Source: an uncultured Erysipelotrichaceae bacterium
GTDB taxonomy: Bacteria; Bacillota_I; Bacilli_A; Erysipelotrichales; Coprobacillaceae
NCBI GenBank assembly: GCA_947573745.1
Contig: CANPGX010000004.1
Location: 1 to 17,219 of the forward strand
DNA length: 17,219 nt
Direction of reading: 5' to 3'
The notes beneath the pieces are model-generated. The model ran no database searches and was not told the origin of the DNA. It saw only the letters and a list, made by a program, of their open reading frames with translations. Positions 1 to 7,767 of the stretch are shown piece by piece; the stretch's first letter is position 1, and every line of letters begins with the position of its first letter. A program made the position numbers and the translations under genes.

Positions 1-118
1 GTGAATAATTCAAAATATCCCCTATTTTCTTTATTTTTTTATGTGTAAAACATTGTGAATAAATTGTGCCTATTTATTTTCTAGTTTCTTTTTTATTCAC
101 ATTTTACTATAATGTAGT
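1..118 (+). promoter_or_regulatory. dnaA upstream region: promoter with DnaA boxes
   Basis: This A/T-rich leader carries a consensus -10 TATAAT at 108-113; no good -35 is visible 17 bp upstream (TTTCTT, 85-90). DnaA-box-like 9-mers TTATTCACA occur at 93-101 (+ strand) and 54-62 (- strand, read as TGTGAATAA). The window starts inside what looks like a third copy on the - strand (GTGAATAA, 1-8, first base cut off). A weak box TTTTACACA lies at 42-50 (- strand). The box at 93-101 sits between -35 and -10, so DnaA binding should block its own promoter, as is known for dnaA autoregulation in other bacteria. The region may also be the upstream half of a bipartite oriC as in Bacillus subtilis (inference). 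Confidence 0.7.
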
Positions 119-136
119 TTGAAAGAAGGTGAAAAA

Positions 137-1492
137 ATGAATGATTTATCTGCAATTTGGTCTGAATTTAAAGATTTATGTAAAAATGAGTTAATTCCAA
201 GACAAATCATCGATCATATGACCTATGATACATTCATCGATCCTTCTTATTTGCAATCTTTAGAGAATAATAAAGCTATTATCATTACAAGCTCTGAGTT
301 TCATAAAATGGCTTTAGACGGTTTAAAAGATCAATTTGAGATTTTATTACATAAAATTACTTCCCAAAATTATACTATTGAATTCTATTCTTCTGAAGGT
401 TATCTTAAATTAAAAGATAAATATAAAAAAGAAGAAAATTTTGATTTAGAAATTATTGATCATTTAAATTCAAATTATACTTTTGATAATTTTGTTGTTG
501 GATCAAGCAATCGTATTGCCCAAGCAGCTGCTAAAGGGGCTGCTTTAAACCCTGGAGAATCTTTTAATCCTTTATTTATTTACGGTAATTCAGGATTAGG
601 GAAAACACACTTATTAAATTCCATTGGAAATTATGCTAAACAAAAATACCCAGATATGACGATTTTATGTACACCATGCAATACATTTATCAATGAATAT
701 GTAGATTCTATTAAAAATGGTGATATTGATTTATTTACATATAAGTATCATCATATTGATTTATTTTTAATTGATGATATTCAATTTCTAGCTGGAAAAG
801 ACAAGACAAGTGAAGTTTTTTTTCATATTTTCAATCATATGATCAATCATCATAAACAAATTGTTGTCACCAGTGATAAATTACCTAAAGAATTATCAGG
901 ATTAGAAAATCGTTTAATCAGTCGATTTAATTCCGGATTAAGTGTAGGTATTGATAATCTGGAATTTGAAACAGCTTTAGCCATTGTTAAAAAGAAAATG
1001 GAAGTTTATAATGTGAACGCTATTCCTATTGATGAAGATGTATTACATTTGATTGCTAATAAATTTTCTACAGATGTTCGTGAATTAGAAGGAAGTTTAA
1101 ATACACTTTTATTTAATGCTATTATGCTTAATAAAAATCGTATTGATATGAATACAGCAATCGAAGCTTTTAAAGATAAGATCACTTTATCTAATTCACA
1201 CGATAAATTAACCGCTAATGATATCAAAAAAGCTGTAGCTCACTATTATAACTTATCCTTGTCTCAACTCACTTCTAAAACAAGAACATCCAATATTGCT
1301 CTTGCAAGACATACTGCAATGTATCTTATTCGAGAACTTTTAGATATATCTTTTGTAGAAATAGGACATGAGTTTGGTGGAAGAGATCACTCTACAGTGA
1401 TGAAAGCTTGTGATAAAGTCAAACAGTCACTCAAAAAAGATAAAAATTATCAAGTGGCCATCAAAGAACTTAAAAAAATATTACAAGAATAA
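137..1492 (+). CDS. dnaA: Chromosomal replication initiator protein DnaA
   Basis: DnaA is the AAA+ protein that binds DnaA boxes, melts oriC and loads the replicative helicase. At 451 aa the length is normal. Visible parts: N-terminal domain I (about 1-85), a short linker (about 90-110), the AAA+ domain with Walker A GNSGLGKT at 150-157, Walker B LIDD at 211-214 and the sensor/arginine-finger region NRLISRF at 258-264, and the C-terminal DNA-binding domain IV with signature GGRDHSTV at 414-421 (R416, D417, H418, T420 intact). I chose the ATG at 137 because AAGAAGGTG (124-131) gives a Shine-Dalgarno at the right distance; a TTG six codons upstream (119) has none. It is preceded by its own promoter with a DnaA box and followed by the dnaA-dnaN origin. 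Confidence 0.97.
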   Translation: MNDLSAIWSEFKDLCKNELIPRQIIDHMTYDTFIDPSYLQSLENNKAIIITSSEFHKMALDGLKDQFEILLHKITSQNYTIEFYSSEGYLKLKDKYKKEENFDLEIIDHLNSNYTFDNFVVGSSNRIAQAAAKGAALNPGESFNPLFIYGNSGLGKTHLLNSIGNYAKQKYPDMTILCTPCNTFINEYVDSIKNGDIDLFTYKYHHIDLFLIDDIQFLAGKDKTSEVFFHIFNHMINHHKQIVVTSDKLPKELSGLENRLISRFNSGLSVGIDNLEFETALAIVKKKMEVYNVNAIPIDEDVLHLIANKFSTDVRELEGSLNTLLFNAIMLNKNRIDMNTAIEAFKDKITLSNSHDKLTANDIKKAVAHYYNLSLSQLTSKTRTSNIALARHTAMYLIRELLDISFVEIGHEFGGRDHSTVMKACDKVKQSLKKDKNYQVAIKELKKILQE

Positions 1493-1632
1493 TTCTTCAC
1501 AACAAGACACAATTCGTGCACATCAATAAATTTAAAAATAACTGTGTATGTAATACTATTTTTAGTTATTCACATTATTCACAGTATAATAATATTAATC
1601 TATTATTAAATATAAATAAAAAGGAGTAACTT
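1493..1632 (+). other. oriC: Probable oriC (dnaA-dnaN intergenic): tandem DnaA boxes and A/T unwinding element
   Basis: Two identical boxes TTATTCACA abut head to tail at 1566-1574 and 1575-1583, both on the + strand. They match the general DnaA consensus TTATNCACA. A weaker TTCTTCACA is at 1493-1501. Directly after the second box, positions 1585-1622 contain a single C and otherwise only A/T, as expected of a DNA unwinding element. Within it CTA-TTA-TTA (1600-1608) resembles DnaA-trio repeats (3'-GAT/AAT on the other strand), the motif that guides DnaA onto single strand in Bacillus, but in such A/T-rich DNA this could be chance. The dnaN promoter lies in the same segment. The position between dnaA and dnaN is the usual Firmicute oriC. 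Confidence 0.75.
1585..1590 (+). promoter_or_regulatory. dnaN promoter -10 element
   Basis: A perfect TATAAT lies one base after the second tandem DnaA box (1575-1583). The 17-bp-spaced -35 (TTAGTT, 1562-1567) is weak and the two boxes fill the spacer, so DnaA bound at the origin should interfere with transcription of dnaN. dnaN may also be transcribed from the dnaA promoter, since no terminator is seen between them. Confidence 0.5.
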
Positions 1633-2748
1633 ATGAAATTTAAAATTAAAAGAATAGAATTATTAAACGCCTTAAATAAAGTCAATAAAGCTGTATCTAG
1701 TAAGAGCCCACTACCTATATTAACGGGAATTAAATTTGATCTTCAAGAAGATCAGCTAATTCTTACAGGTAGTGATGCTGATTTAACGATTCAAACAACG
1801 ATTGATACCCAAGAAAATATCTTAGATGTAGAAGAAATAGGACAAGTTGTTTTAAATAGTCGTTACATTTCTGAAATTGTAAGAAAAATAGATAGTGATT
1901 TTATTACATTCAGTATCTTAGATGGTAGTCTTACACAAATTAAAGGAGAAAACAGTGAATTTAATTTAAATGGTTCTAAATCTATCGATTATCCAACTAT
2001 AGATTTATCTAAAACTGGAACCCATTTAACACTACATTCTATGACTATCAAAGCATTTATAGAACAAACTATTTTTGCAACAAGTGATAAAGAAACTAGA
2101 CCTATTCTAACAGGAGTTAATTTCAAAGCATCGGGACATCAAATGCAATGTATTGCAACGGATAGCTACCGCTTATCAAAAAAAGTTATCGACTTAATGC
2201 AAGAAGATGTTTCTTTTAATATTACGATTCCAGCTAAAAGCTTAAATGAAATATCAAAAATTATTGATAAAAATGAAGATGTTGATCTTTATATTTCTGA
2301 TCGAAAAGTACTCTTTGTTTTTGATCATTTAGTCATTCAAACGCGTCTTATTGATGGTGCTTTCCCTGATACAAGTCGCTTAATTCCTACTGAATTTGCT
2401 CATAAACTGACTATTAATACAAGAGATATTTTAAACGCCATTGATAGAGCATCTTTATTTTCTTCAGAAATGAATAATATTATTAAATTAGAAATGGATG
2501 CAGATCATGTCTTGTTAACTTCATCTTCACAAGAAATAGGTTCTGTAGAAGAAGATTTAAGTTCTGGTTTTTATAAAGGACAACCTTTAAATATTTCTTT
2601 TAGTGCAAAATATGCTGCTAATGCCATTAGAGCAACACGTAGTCAAAAAATTGTGATTGAATTTACAGGAGAAATGAAACCATTTGTTCTTCATGATATG
2701 GAAGAATCTGATTTATTACAATTAGTTTTACCTGTAAGAACATATTAG
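1633..2748 (+). CDS. dnaN: DNA polymerase III beta subunit (sliding clamp)
   Basis: This is the ring-shaped processivity clamp that tethers DNA polymerase III and many repair proteins to DNA. At 371 aa the length is typical. The internal domain repetition is visible: PILTG occurs in domain 1 (28-32) and again in domain 2 (157-161), the latter followed by the conserved segment IATDSYRLS (174-182), the counterpart of ATDGHRLA. The protein ends in VLPVRTY (365-371), the conserved C-terminal strand that lines the partner-binding pocket. The ATG at 1633 is preceded by AAGGAG at 1621-1626. It lies downstream of dnaA and the origin, and an intrinsic terminator begins at the base after its stop codon. 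Confidence 0.97.
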   Translation: MKFKIKRIELLNALNKVNKAVSSKSPLPILTGIKFDLQEDQLILTGSDADLTIQTTIDTQENILDVEEIGQVVLNSRYISEIVRKIDSDFITFSILDGSLTQIKGENSEFNLNGSKSIDYPTIDLSKTGTHLTLHSMTIKAFIEQTIFATSDKETRPILTGVNFKASGHQMQCIATDSYRLSKKVIDLMQEDVSFNITIPAKSLNEISKIIDKNEDVDLYISDRKVLFVFDHLVIQTRLIDGAFPDTSRLIPTEFAHKLTINTRDILNAIDRASLFSSEMNNIIKLEMDADHVLLTSSSQEIGSVEEDLSSGFYKGQPLNISFSAKYAANAIRATRSQKIVIEFTGEMKPFVLHDMEESDLLQLVLPVRTY

Positions 2749-2771
2749 AATCGGCTTAGGCCGATTTTTTT
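2749..2771 (+). terminator. Intrinsic terminator after dnaN
   Basis: Perfect 7-bp stem AATCGGC (2749-2755) / GCCGATT (2760-2766) with loop TTAG and a 7-T tract (2765-2771). It begins at the base after the dnaN stop. The T tract runs straight into the ribosome binding site of the next gene (TAGGAG, 2771-2776), so the following gene needs read-through or an internal dnaN promoter. Confidence 0.85.
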
Positions 2772-2783
2772 AGGAGACATAAA

Positions 2784-3737
2784 ATGGAATTACCACGATC
2801 ATTAAAAGATGCTCTCAAACAAGAATATGAGCAATATGAACAATCTTTAAAAAAAGAATCTATGCATATCAGTCAAAAATATCGTTTTAAAAAACGTGAT
2901 GGTTCTTCTTTATTAAATCAAAAAGAAGAAGCTCTGGCATATGCTTTAACACGTATGCCTGCAACATATGGTGCTGTTTCATCGATTTTATCGCATTTAT
3001 CACAACATGTTGATTTAAGTGATATACATTCTGTATTAGATATTGGAGCAGGAAGTGGTAGTGCTACTTTTGCATTAAATGAAATTTTAGCGATTGACTC
3101 TTTTATCTGTTTAGAAAAAGAAGATGTTATGAAATCAATAGGTATTCAATTGATGCAACATCAAGAGCAACTTATGAAAAAGACACAATGGCTATCTTTT
3201 GATATCACAAAAGATCCTTTGTTACAAAAGGCCGATTTAGTGATAGTATCTTATATGCTTAATGAACTTAAAGAAGAACAACAAATAGAATCATTAATGA
3301 AAATATGGGAAGCTACAGAGTATTTATTGGTGATCGTTGAACCTGCTACACCTAAACATTTTGAAAAAATGATGATATTTAGAACACAGCTTTTAAAAGA
3401 AGGAGCACATTTAGTAGCCCCTTGTCCTCATGAAAAAAAGTGTTTATTAGAAGATCAATGGTGTCATTTTACTGTACGTGTGGCTAGATCAAAAATTCAT
3501 AAATCATTAAAACAAGCAGAAGTAGGTTATGAAGATGAAAAATTTACATATCTTGTTTTTAGTAAAGATCCAATGTCACCTGTTAGTTCAAGAATTTTAA
3601 GACATCCTATCATTGAAAATGGTAGAGTTTTATTAAAAATTTGTGATCAAGAGGGTATTCATGATACTTGGATCACAAGAAAGAATAAAGAACAATTTAA
3701 AAAAGCTAAAAAAAGTCATCAAGGAGATTCTTTTTAA
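2784..3737 (+). CDS. Rsm22-family small ribosomal subunit methyltransferase-like protein
   Basis: The 317-aa protein matches the bacterial/mitochondrial Rsm22 (METTL17) family, SAM-binding proteins that act on small-subunit ribosome assembly; the exact substrate of bacterial members is not settled. Visible: RMPATYGAVSSIL (58-70), a Rossmann SAM-binding loop LDIGAGSGS (85-93), VEPATP (185-190), and the diagnostic Cys cluster CPHEKKC...WCHF with C214, C220 and C227, followed by C287 near the C terminus and GYEDEKFTYLVFS (248-260). Mitochondrial homologues have been reported to bind a 4Fe-4S cluster through four such cysteines, so this protein probably does too (inference). The ATG at 2784 has TAGGAG at 2771-2776. 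No separate promoter is visible. Presence between dnaN and yaaA departs from the usual Firmicute order. Confidence 0.82.
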   Translation: MELPRSLKDALKQEYEQYEQSLKKESMHISQKYRFKKRDGSSLLNQKEEALAYALTRMPATYGAVSSILSHLSQHVDLSDIHSVLDIGAGSGSATFALNEILAIDSFICLEKEDVMKSIGIQLMQHQEQLMKKTQWLSFDITKDPLLQKADLVIVSYMLNELKEEQQIESLMKIWEATEYLLVIVEPATPKHFEKMMIFRTQLLKEGAHLVAPCPHEKKCLLEDQWCHFTVRVARSKIHKSLKQAEVGYEDEKFTYLVFSKDPMSPVSSRILRHPIIENGRVLLKICDQEGIHDTWITRKNKEQFKKAKKSHQGDSF

Positions 3738-3770
3738 AAAAATAAGCCAAACTATAAAAGAGGTGTTTTC

Positions 3771-4349
3771 ATGAAAAAAATATATTTTTGGAATATGTTT
3801 ATTTTTATGGTAACGGCCATTTATGCTTTATTGACAAAAACATCTTATGTGATGATTTTTGTTTCATGCTTATTACCCTTTATTATTTTTTATATCTTAT
3901 ATAAATTAAAAATAAAATTAACTTATTCCTTAAAAAATATCATTTTAATATTTATTTATTTTTCAAGTTTAGTAGGAAGTGGCCTTTATGGTTATAGGTT
4001 ACCTTATTTTGATAAAATCATTCATTTTATGAGTGGTTTTCTTTTTACTGAAATAGGTTATATTCTATGGAAATATCATATGAAAGAGGAAAAACTTATG
4101 TTTTACTTTATCAATATGTTTAATGCCAGTATTGCTTTACTATGGGAATTTTATGAATATTTTTTATTTGTTTTTTTTAAATACGATGCCATAAAGCATC
4201 AAAGTGGGATTCATGATACTTTGACTGATATGTTATTGGCTTGTAGAGCCGGTCTTTTATTATCTAGTATATTATATGATTATAAGAGTAAGAAAAAGTC
4301 TCATTTTTTAATTTCTTTAGAGGAAGATTTTCGTCATTTAAATCAGTAG
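3771..4349 (+). CDS. Six-TM membrane protein, DUF2238/YjdF-like
   Basis: A 192-aa integral membrane protein rich in Phe, Ile and Tyr. Hydrophobic segments lie at about 5-21, 25-45, 56-74, 84-100, 111-135 and 152-169, with a basic/acidic cytoplasmic tail (KSKKKS and EED at 172-187). Charged residues are placed in or at the membrane: FDKIIHFMSG (80-89; D81, H85), LWEFYEY (124-130; E126, E129) and HDTLTDM (148-154; D149, D153). This D..H / WE..E / DT..DM pattern resembles the DUF2238 (E. coli YjdF) family, whose function is unknown; a VanZ-like or lipid-active protein is an alternative. The ATG at 3771 has AGAGGTG (3759-3764 region). It starts 33 bp after the rsm22-like gene, so the two probably share a transcript. 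I infer no function beyond membrane location. Confidence 0.6.
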   Translation: MKKIYFWNMFIFMVTAIYALLTKTSYVMIFVSCLLPFIIFYILYKLKIKLTYSLKNIILIFIYFSSLVGSGLYGYRLPYFDKIIHFMSGFLFTEIGYILWKYHMKEEKLMFYFINMFNASIALLWEFYEYFLFVFFKYDAIKHQSGIHDTLTDMLLACRAGLLLSSILYDYKSKKKSHFLISLEEDFRHLNQ

Positions 4350-4376
4350 CTTTCTGGCTACTTTTTTATTTTTTCT
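4345..4376 (+). terminator. Intrinsic terminator after the membrane protein gene
   Basis: Stem AGTAGC (4345-4350) / GCTACT (4357-4362), 6-nt loop, then a T-rich tail (4362-4367 and 4370-4375). The 5' arm contains the TAG stop codon of the membrane protein gene. It separates that gene from the yaaA-recF-gyrase operon. Confidence 0.75.
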
Positions 4377-4478
4377 TTAAATTTTGAATTCTAAGCGCTT
4401 TTTTTTAAAAGTATATAAAAAATATCTTTTTAAAAAATATTCAATATAGCTTTATTTATGGAATTTTTTTAAATTTCA

Positions 4479-4487
4479 TGCTATAAT
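4479..4487 (+). promoter_or_regulatory. Promoter of the yaaA-recF-gyrB-gyrA-mrp operon (extended -10)
   Basis: TGCTATAAT: a consensus -10 TATAAT (4482-4487) with the extended TGn element; the -35 region is poor. This is the only strong promoter in the 172-bp gap 4350-4521. The rest of that gap is the preceding terminator and A/T-rich DNA with no other feature I can support. Confidence 0.65.
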
Positions 4488-4521
4488 AGATAGGCTTAAG
4501 GTCAGTTAAAAGGAGAGTATT

Positions 4522-4728
4522 ATGAAGAAGATTAAAATTCGTGATGAATATATAACATTAGGTCAATTTTTAAAATTAGCTGATATTGTAAGTAGTGGTG
4601 TTGAGGGAAAAATGATGATTCTAGATGGTTTAGTTAAAGTTAATCAAGAAGTTGAAAAAAGAAGAGGTAAGAAACTTCATGTAGGAGATATTATTTCTGT
4701 GAATCATCAAGAATTTATCATTGAATGA
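4522..4728 (+). CDS. yaaA: S4-domain RNA-binding protein YaaA
   Basis: A 68-aa single S4-domain protein of the type found between dnaN and recF in most Firmicutes. The S4 signature is clear: ITLGQFLKLADIVSSG (11-26) followed by DGLVKVNQEVEKRRGKKL (35-52) and GD. S4 domains bind structured RNA; the B. subtilis homologue has been linked to ribosome assembly, but the exact role is not certain. The ATG at 4522 has AAGGAG at 4510-4515. It overlaps recF by four bases (ATGA, 4725-4728), indicating translational coupling. It is the first gene of the gyrase operon. Confidence 0.93.
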   Translation: MKKIKIRDEYITLGQFLKLADIVSSGVEGKMMILDGLVKVNQEVEKRRGKKLHVGDIISVNHQEFIIE

Positions 4729-5840
4729 AAATAGATCATCTATATTTATATCATTTTCGTAATTATGAAGAAATTGAATTGACTTTTCATCCAACAATCA
4801 ATATTTTTATCGGTCATAATGCACAAGGAAAAACAAATCTATTAGAATCTATTTATTTACTCTCTTTAGCTAAGTCATTTAAAACGAATGTCATTAAAGA
4901 TATGATTCATTTTGAAGATAATTATGCTAGAGTTTTAGCTTATGTTAGTGTTAATCAAAAAAGAAAAAAATTAGAATTTTTTCTTTCAAAAGAAGGTAAA
5001 AAAGCAAAAGTAGATCAAATAGAGATGACCAAAACAAGTGACTTTATAGGTATCTTAAATGCGGTTATTTTTACACCGGAAGATCTTTATTTAATTAAAG
5101 GTAGTCCTAAAGAAAGACGACATTTTTTAGATATTGAAATGAGTAAAATATATCCTATTTATTTATTTCATTTGAATCAATATTACAAATTATTAAAAGA
5201 GAGAAATCAATACTTAAAAATATTAAATCAAAGAAAACAAATCAATGATGATTATTTAGATATACTAGATGAGCAGATGGCCTCTTTACAAAAAGATATT
5301 ATATTAAAAAGAATCAAATTTATTCATCAATTAAACAGTTATATTGAACAGACATACAAATCTATATCTTTATCACAAGAAAAAATTGAAATTAAATATA
5401 AAACTTTTGTACAAGAAGAATCTTATTTATATGAAGAAATCTTAAAACAATTTAAAGAAAATCATGAGAAAGATATTCGTTATCAAAATACACATGTTGG
5501 TATTCATCGTGATGATTTAATTTTTTTGTTAGATGGAAAAATGGCAGATGCTTTTGCTTCTCAAGGTCAACAACGTTCTATAGTTTTAGCTGTTAAAATA
5601 GCTTTATTAGATTTAATTAAAGAAAATATAGGAGAATATCCTATTTTGTTATTGGATGATGTTTTATCTGAGTTAGATGATATTCGAAAAAATCAGTTAT
5701 TAAATTTAATAGACTCAAAAATACAAACATTTATGACAACAACATCCATTGATGGTTTAGAACATGATGTCATTAAAAAAGCAAATAAATACTGGATTGA
5801 AAAAGGAAGCGTGAAGGAGGATTATAAATGGACGAATTAA
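4725..5840 (+). CDS. recF: DNA replication and repair protein RecF
   Basis: RecF is an SMC-like ATPase that helps RecO and RecR load RecA at gapped DNA. At 371 aa the length is normal. Visible: N-terminal strand with FRNY (11-14), Walker A GHNAQGKTN (30-38), a helical middle region, ABC signature SQGQQR (279-284) and Walker B LLLDD (308-312) followed by VLSELD. The start codon overlaps the yaaA stop (ATGA). The 3' end overlaps gyrB by 13 bases and contains the gyrB Shine-Dalgarno AAGGAGG (5814-5820). RecR, its partner, is encoded further down at 15540. No yaaB/remB gene lies between recF and gyrB, unlike in Bacillus. Confidence 0.97.
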   Translation: MKIDHLYLYHFRNYEEIELTFHPTINIFIGHNAQGKTNLLESIYLLSLAKSFKTNVIKDMIHFEDNYARVLAYVSVNQKRKKLEFFLSKEGKKAKVDQIEMTKTSDFIGILNAVIFTPEDLYLIKGSPKERRHFLDIEMSKIYPIYLFHLNQYYKLLKERNQYLKILNQRKQINDDYLDILDEQMASLQKDIILKRIKFIHQLNSYIEQTYKSISLSQEKIEIKYKTFVQEESYLYEEILKQFKENHEKDIRYQNTHVGIHRDDLIFLLDGKMADAFASQGQQRSIVLAVKIALLDLIKENIGEYPILLLDDVLSELDDIRKNQLLNLIDSKIQTFMTTTSIDGLEHDVIKKANKYWIEKGSVKEDYKWTN

Positions 5841-7753
5841 AAGTAGAACATAGTTATAATGAATCTGATATTCAAGTATTAGAAGGATTAGAAGCTGTTA
5901 GAAAAAGACCAGGAATGTATATTGGAACAACCTCAAGTCGTGGATTGCATCATTTAGTATGGGAAATTGTTGATAATTCCATTGACGAAGCTCTTGCTGG
6001 ATACTGTACTGAAATTCAAGTTATTTTAGAAAAAGATGATGTTGTTAAAGTGGTAGATAATGGTCGTGGTATGCCTACTGGAATACATCCAAAGACAGGA
6101 AAATCTACAGTTGAAACTATTTTTACAGTTCTTCATGCAGGTGGAAAATTTGGTGGCGGCGGATATAAGGTATCTGGCGGTCTTCATGGTGTAGGGGCAA
6201 GTGTCGTCAACGCCCTATCGACTTGGTTAGAGGTTTATGTTGAAAGAGATGGACATCTTTATTTTCAACGTTTTGAACATGGTGGTAAGGCTACAGAAGA
6301 TCTTAAAATTATAGGTTCATCTTTAAGAACGGGTTCTACGGTTGTTTTTAAAGCAGATCCAGAGATTTTTACTGAATCAACGACTTATGAGTATGATACG
6401 TTAAAAGAGCGTATTCGCCAATTAGCCTTTTTAAACAAGGGATTGAAAATTATATTAATTGATCATCGTTTAGAAGATGAAAGAAGAGATGAATTCCATT
6501 ATGAAGGCGGTATTAAAGAATATGTTGCTTATTTAAATAAAAATAAGACAGCTATTCATGAAGATATTATTTATGTTGAAGATGTTCAAGATGAAATTAA
6601 AGTAGAAGTAGGTATGCAATATAATGATGGTTACCAACCTAATATTTATTCATTCTGTAATAATATTAATACGGTTGAAGGAGGAACGCATGAAGAAGGA
6701 TTCCGTCTTGCTTTAACACGTGTAATTAATAATTATGCTAAAAATAATAATTATATTAAAAAAGATGATGAATCTTTATCTGGAGAAGATGTCAGAGAAG
6801 GATTAACAGCTATTATTTCAATTAAACATCCCGATCCTCAATATGAGGGACAAACAAAAACAAAATTAGGAAATGCGGAAGTAAGAAGAATTACAAGTAA
6901 TATTTTAGCTGAATCTTTTGATAAGTTTTTATTAGAAAATCCAACAACAGCAAAAATTATTATTGAAAAAGCTTTAGTAGCTTCTCGTGCAAGAATGGCT
7001 GCTAAACGTGCTAGAGAGATGACACGTCGTAAAACAGCTTTAGAAGTGAATTCTTTACCAGGAAAGTTAGCAGATTGTACGTCAAAGGATCCAACAATTT
7101 CTGAAATTTTTATTGTCGAGGGGGATTCAGCAGGTGGTTCTGCTAAAATGGGAAGAGATAGAAATACACAAGCTATTCTTCCTTTAAGAGGTAAAATTTT
7201 AAATGTTGAAAAAGCAAGACTAGAAAGAATTTTAACCAATGCTGAGATTCGATCTATGATCACAGCCTTTGGTACGGGCATTGGGGATGAATTTGATATC
7301 CATAAATTAAGATATCATAAAATCGTTATTATGACCGATGCTGATGTTGATGGTGGTCATATTCGTATTTTGATGTTGACATTCTTATATCGTTATTTAA
7401 GACCTTTAATTGAACAAGGTTTTGTTTATGCTGCTCAGCCACCTCTTTATTTAGTTAAACATGGAAAAGATGAACATTATCTTTATAGTGATGAAGAATT
7501 AGATCATTTAAAGGAAAAAATGGGACCAGATGCACGTTACTCTATTCAACGTTATAAAGGTTTAGGGGAAATGAATGCAGAACAATTATGGGAAACAACG
7601 ATGGATCCGGAACATCGTATCTTACTTCAAATTGATATGAGTGATGCGATTGAAGCTGATATGATCTTTGATATGTTAATGGGTGAAAAAGTTGAACCAA
7701 GACGTGATTTTATACAAGAAAATGCAAAATATGTTAAAAATCTGGATATTTAG
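5828..7753 (+). CDS. gyrB: DNA gyrase subunit B
   Basis: GyrB is the ATPase subunit of gyrase, which introduces negative supercoils ahead of forks. At 641 aa it is the usual Gram-positive length. Visible: GHKL ATPase with WEIVDNSIDEA (45-55; catalytic E46, Mg-binding N50) and GGLHGVGASVVNALS in the lid region, then the TOPRIM domain with EGDSAGG (431-437) and DADVDG (504-509), giving the Mg2+-binding E431, D504 and D506. The C-terminal segment QRYKGLGEMN is the conserved GyrA-contact region. The ATG at 5828 has a perfect AAGGAGG (5814-5820) inside the end of recF. gyrA begins 14 bp after the stop, so the subunits are co-translated from one message. Confidence 0.98.
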   Translation: MDELKVEHSYNESDIQVLEGLEAVRKRPGMYIGTTSSRGLHHLVWEIVDNSIDEALAGYCTEIQVILEKDDVVKVVDNGRGMPTGIHPKTGKSTVETIFTVLHAGGKFGGGGYKVSGGLHGVGASVVNALSTWLEVYVERDGHLYFQRFEHGGKATEDLKIIGSSLRTGSTVVFKADPEIFTESTTYEYDTLKERIRQLAFLNKGLKIILIDHRLEDERRDEFHYEGGIKEYVAYLNKNKTAIHEDIIYVEDVQDEIKVEVGMQYNDGYQPNIYSFCNNINTVEGGTHEEGFRLALTRVINNYAKNNNYIKKDDESLSGEDVREGLTAIISIKHPDPQYEGQTKTKLGNAEVRRITSNILAESFDKFLLENPTTAKIIIEKALVASRARMAAKRAREMTRRKTALEVNSLPGKLADCTSKDPTISEIFIVEGDSAGGSAKMGRDRNTQAILPLRGKILNVEKARLERILTNAEIRSMITAFGTGIGDEFDIHKLRYHKIVIMTDADVDGGHIRILMLTFLYRYLRPLIEQGFVYAAQPPLYLVKHGKDEHYLYSDEELDHLKEKMGPDARYSIQRYKGLGEMNAEQLWETTMDPEHRILLQIDMSDAIEADMIFDMLMGEKVEPRRDFIQENAKYVKNLDI

Positions 7754-7767
7754 AAAGGAGCAAAATC

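Noticed and set aside
119..136. TTG start six codons upstream for dnaA
   Set aside because: It lies right after the -10 element with no ribosome binding site; the ATG at 137 has AAGAAGGTG at good spacing.
1192..1200. TAATTCACA inside dnaA as a further DnaA box
   Set aside because: One mismatch to the local box TTATTCACA, but it is isolated inside coding sequence and such near matches are expected by chance in A/T-rich DNA (a similar one is in yaaA near 4698-4706).
4381..4450. A/T repeats (AAAAAATAT copies) and AGCGCT palindrome in the gap before yaaA
   Set aside because: Low-complexity A/T DNA; repeats are short and imperfect, and no stable structure or regulatory motif stands out.
6712..6727. 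CACGTG core in gyrB (6717-6722) as a third parS
   Set aside because: Just the central hexamer matches; six of the ten flanking positions differ from parS. Treated as chance within a conserved protein segment.
6838..7281. 147-codon open frame on the - strand within gyrB
   Set aside because: Fully antisense to a conserved gyrase region, with no ribosome binding site or family resemblance. The other - strand frames (within dnaA, serS, tadA, dnaX, ybaB/recR) are rejected for the same reason.
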